DNA of 64,000 nt from a bacterium (lineage in GTDB: Bacteria; Bdellovibrionota; Bdellovibrionia; Bdellovibrionales; Bdellovibrionaceae). The notes below the pieces were generated by a model. The model was not told where the DNA came from. It saw nothing but the letters and a program-made list of their open reading frames with translations, and searched no databases. Where the stretch lies: contig JAIELP010000009.1 of the NCBI GenBank assembly GCA_019752925.1, positions 95,153 through 159,152 of the forward strand, read 5' to 3'. Position numbers and translations under genes: made by a program. Shown piece by piece: positions 62,781-64,000 of the stretch. How positions within the stretch are numbered: position 1 is the first letter of the stretch; every line of letters begins with the position of its first letter.

Positions 62781-62798
62781 TCAGGGACAACTCCCTGA
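62781..62798 (-). terminator. hairpin downstream of the cassette 1 membrane protein
   Basis: TCAGGGA and TCCCTGA form a 7-bp stem with a 4-nt loop, 38 bp after the stop at 62836 and about 16 bp before the first codon of the cassette 2 frame. On the minus strand the tract after it (GCTTGACAAAATT) is not T-rich, so termination is uncertain. Confidence 0.4.
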
Positions 62799-62835
62799 TC
62801 AAATTCTAACTTCTAAACTTTAATTTAGGATGTTT

Positions 62836-63573
62836 TTATCGAATGAATTTATTTCGATAAATAAAAAAAACAATAAAAATTGAGTAATTCAAAATATAAC
62901 TAAAGTAAAAATGCATGTGAGTTAGATACATTTTAAGCGATTTCATTAGGGTCTGATATTCTTGCCACTTTTGTTCGAGTTCAGTTGGCGTTATCTTTCC
63001 TACAAATCCTGTTTTTTCCATGGATTTGATATATTCTTGCTTAAAGATGTTAAAATCTGAAACTTTTTGAAATACGTAGTCGCTATGAACGGCATTGGGC
63101 GACAGTAAAAACTGTACGTCTTTTACAAGCTCCAAAGTATTTAAAATGCATGCCACCAAAACAACAAATGTAAGTATCTTGGGAAATTCAGATTTCATAT
63201 TTTTTGCGTGATTAGGAAATAAACGAAAATATATCTTTATTGAGAATATTAGAAATATAATAATCACCATAGAATATATTAGGCTCGTAATCGAATAAGT
63301 TTTAACATCAGCAATCACTTCTTTTTCAAGAGACTCCCATTTACCTTTTATATTTTGTTCAAAAGCTAGATTTGGGTTTCGGCTACAGTCAATAGATTCC
63401 TCATCTTCACATGCACCAAATAAAATATAATAGTTGAAGTTTTTAATGCTTAAAAATTGTTGCGTACTTAAGCCGTATTCAGGGTATGTAATGTATTTTA
63501 CATCTTGAGTAATACTGACGGTTAAATATAAAATTATACTCGCAACTATCGCAGATAAAAATTTAAAACGCAT
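62836..63573 (-). CDS. membrane protein, candidate immunity protein of Rhs cassette 1
   Basis: This protein of about 245 residues has an N-terminal membrane segment (FLSAIVASIILYLTVSI) and three further helices (SLIYSMVIIIFLIFSIKIYF, ILTFVVLVACILNTL and FSYILNYSIFIVFFIYRN). A loop after the first helix has two cysteines (FGACEDEESIDCSRN). The Met at 63573 is 7 bp after AGGA, which suits it better than the ATG two codons upstream. It follows the first Rhs tip by about 25 bp. No family is recognised. Immunity is inferred from position. Confidence 0.5.
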   Translation of the reverse strand: MRFKFLSAIVASIILYLTVSITQDVKYITYPEYGLSTQQFLSIKNFNYYILFGACEDEESIDCSRNPNLAFEQNIKGKWESLEKEVIADVKTYSITSLIYSMVIIIFLIFSIKIYFRLFPNHAKNMKSEFPKILTFVVLVACILNTLELVKDVQFLLSPNAVHSDYVFQKVSDFNIFKQEYIKSMEKTGFVGKITPTELEQKWQEYQTLMKSLKMYLTHMHFYFSYILNYSIFIVFFIYRNKFIR

Positions 63574-63599
63574 CAACATTTCCTACTTTCTATAACTGT

Positions 63600-64000
63600 T
63601 TAGTTTGCTCGACAAATCATAATGCCATCAGGCCCAGAGTAACATGTGCTGCCTATAGTTTCCGGTTCGCTCGTTTCAGCTTCTCTAACTTGCTCTTCAT
63701 GAGGTTGATTATCGACATTATAACTATCAGGGTTAATATCATTATTAGTAGCAGCCTCAACCAAACCTTCGCCCATTTGCATAACTGTATCGTATGCATC
63801 TTTTGCAGTTTTTGCACAAAAAGTGTTTATTGTTTTTATTTTTTTAGAATCATTCTTGTGCAAAGCTTGAATAAGTCTATCATTTCTAATCTTTTGCCTG
63901 TCCCAAAAGCTATCAGTTTCTTCTAATCCACTAGGATCAATGTAATTTATAGGATCATTATGCACATAAGAATACAAATTCAAACTTCTTCCTTTAAACC
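63600..64000 (-). CDS. Rhs protein, C-terminal end of cassette 1 (cut by window edge)
   Basis: The frame continues past the right edge, where the core reads FKGRSLNLYSYVHND, then PINYIDPSG. After DPSG comes a distinct tip of about 107 residues (LEETDSFWDRQKIRN, NTFCAKTAKDAYDTVMQMG, ending CYSGPDGIMICRAN). Rhs proteins have a YD-repeat shell and a variable C-terminal toxin released by autoproteolysis. The YD repeats would lie outside the window. The tip is helical and charged with three or four cysteines. No toxin family is recognised. This may be the expressed Rhs gene of the locus. Confidence 0.8.
   Translation of the reverse strand, partial: FKGRSLNLYSYVHNDPINYIDPSGLEETDSFWDRQKIRNDRLIQALHKNDSKKIKTINTFCAKTAKDAYDTVMQMGEGLVEAATNNDINPDSYNVDNQPHEEQVREAETSEPETIGSTCYSGPDGIMICRAN
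63924..64000. repeat. copy of Rhs core-end repeat, identical to 62331-62407
   Basis: All 77 bases match 62331-62407, and the identity continues to the window edge. It marks the start of the variable region of the rightmost cassette. The exact identity at the DNA level suggests recent duplication or gene conversion. Confidence 0.9.

Overview
The window is an AT-rich bacterial chromosome segment (roughly 40% G+C by eye) with dense genes, many Sec signal peptides and lipoproteins, and a complete outer-membrane type II secretion operon. Gene order and the number of unrecognised secreted proteins suggest a low-GC Bdellovibrionota relative (Bdellovibrio or Pseudobdellovibrio-like). That is inference from gene content, since no 16S rRNA gene is present.

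Layout. 1-2 kb: the edge of an N-formylglutamate amidohydrolase gene, a PduO-type cobalamin adenosyltransferase and a GNAT-like protein. 2-12.5 kb: a cluster of secreted proteins of unknown function. Four genes run leftward and two rightward from a shared 270-bp divergent region that holds a 27-bp near-palindrome; a lipoprotein and a chalcone-isomerase-like protein follow. 12.7-26.0 kb: a twelve-gene type II secretion operon in the order gspC-D-E-F-G-H-I-J-K-L-M-N. 26.1-37.5 kb: ssb, a lipoprotein and an outer-membrane barrel, then leftward rel (ppGpp), rpoZ, gmk, yicC, miaA, mutL and small envelope genes. 37.0-47.5 kb: a leftward translation and RNA-processing block, rimP-nusA-infB-rbfA-truB-rpsO-pnp, followed by an M16 peptidase and dut. 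47.7-60.1 kb: rimI-like, envelope proteins, tRNA-Leu(CAA), FMN reductase, a lytic transglycosylase, a tandem pair of trypsin-like secreted proteases, rlmE, two pseudouridine synthases, an MFS permease and an Rrf2 regulator.

Two regions look accessory. At 57.36-57.63 kb there is a 269-bp gene-free element bounded by perfect 21-bp inverted repeats, with a perfect 30-bp palindrome near its centre. At 60.1-64.0 kb lie three successive Rhs C-terminal cassettes, each beginning with the same Rhs core end (RWIEKDPIGFKGRSLNLY...DPSG) and then diverging into a different tip. Each is followed by one or two small membrane proteins. The second and third cassettes are 5'-truncated and lack evident start signals, as expected of orphan polymorphic-toxin modules kept for recombination. 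The full-length Rhs gene would lie beyond the right edge.

How the genes may work together. The Gsp operon could export some of the neighbouring signal-peptide proteins and the serine proteases, although co-location is the only evidence. The 37-47 kb block is a conserved housekeeping unit for ribosome assembly and mRNA turnover. No CRISPR array, prophage or intact transposase was seen.
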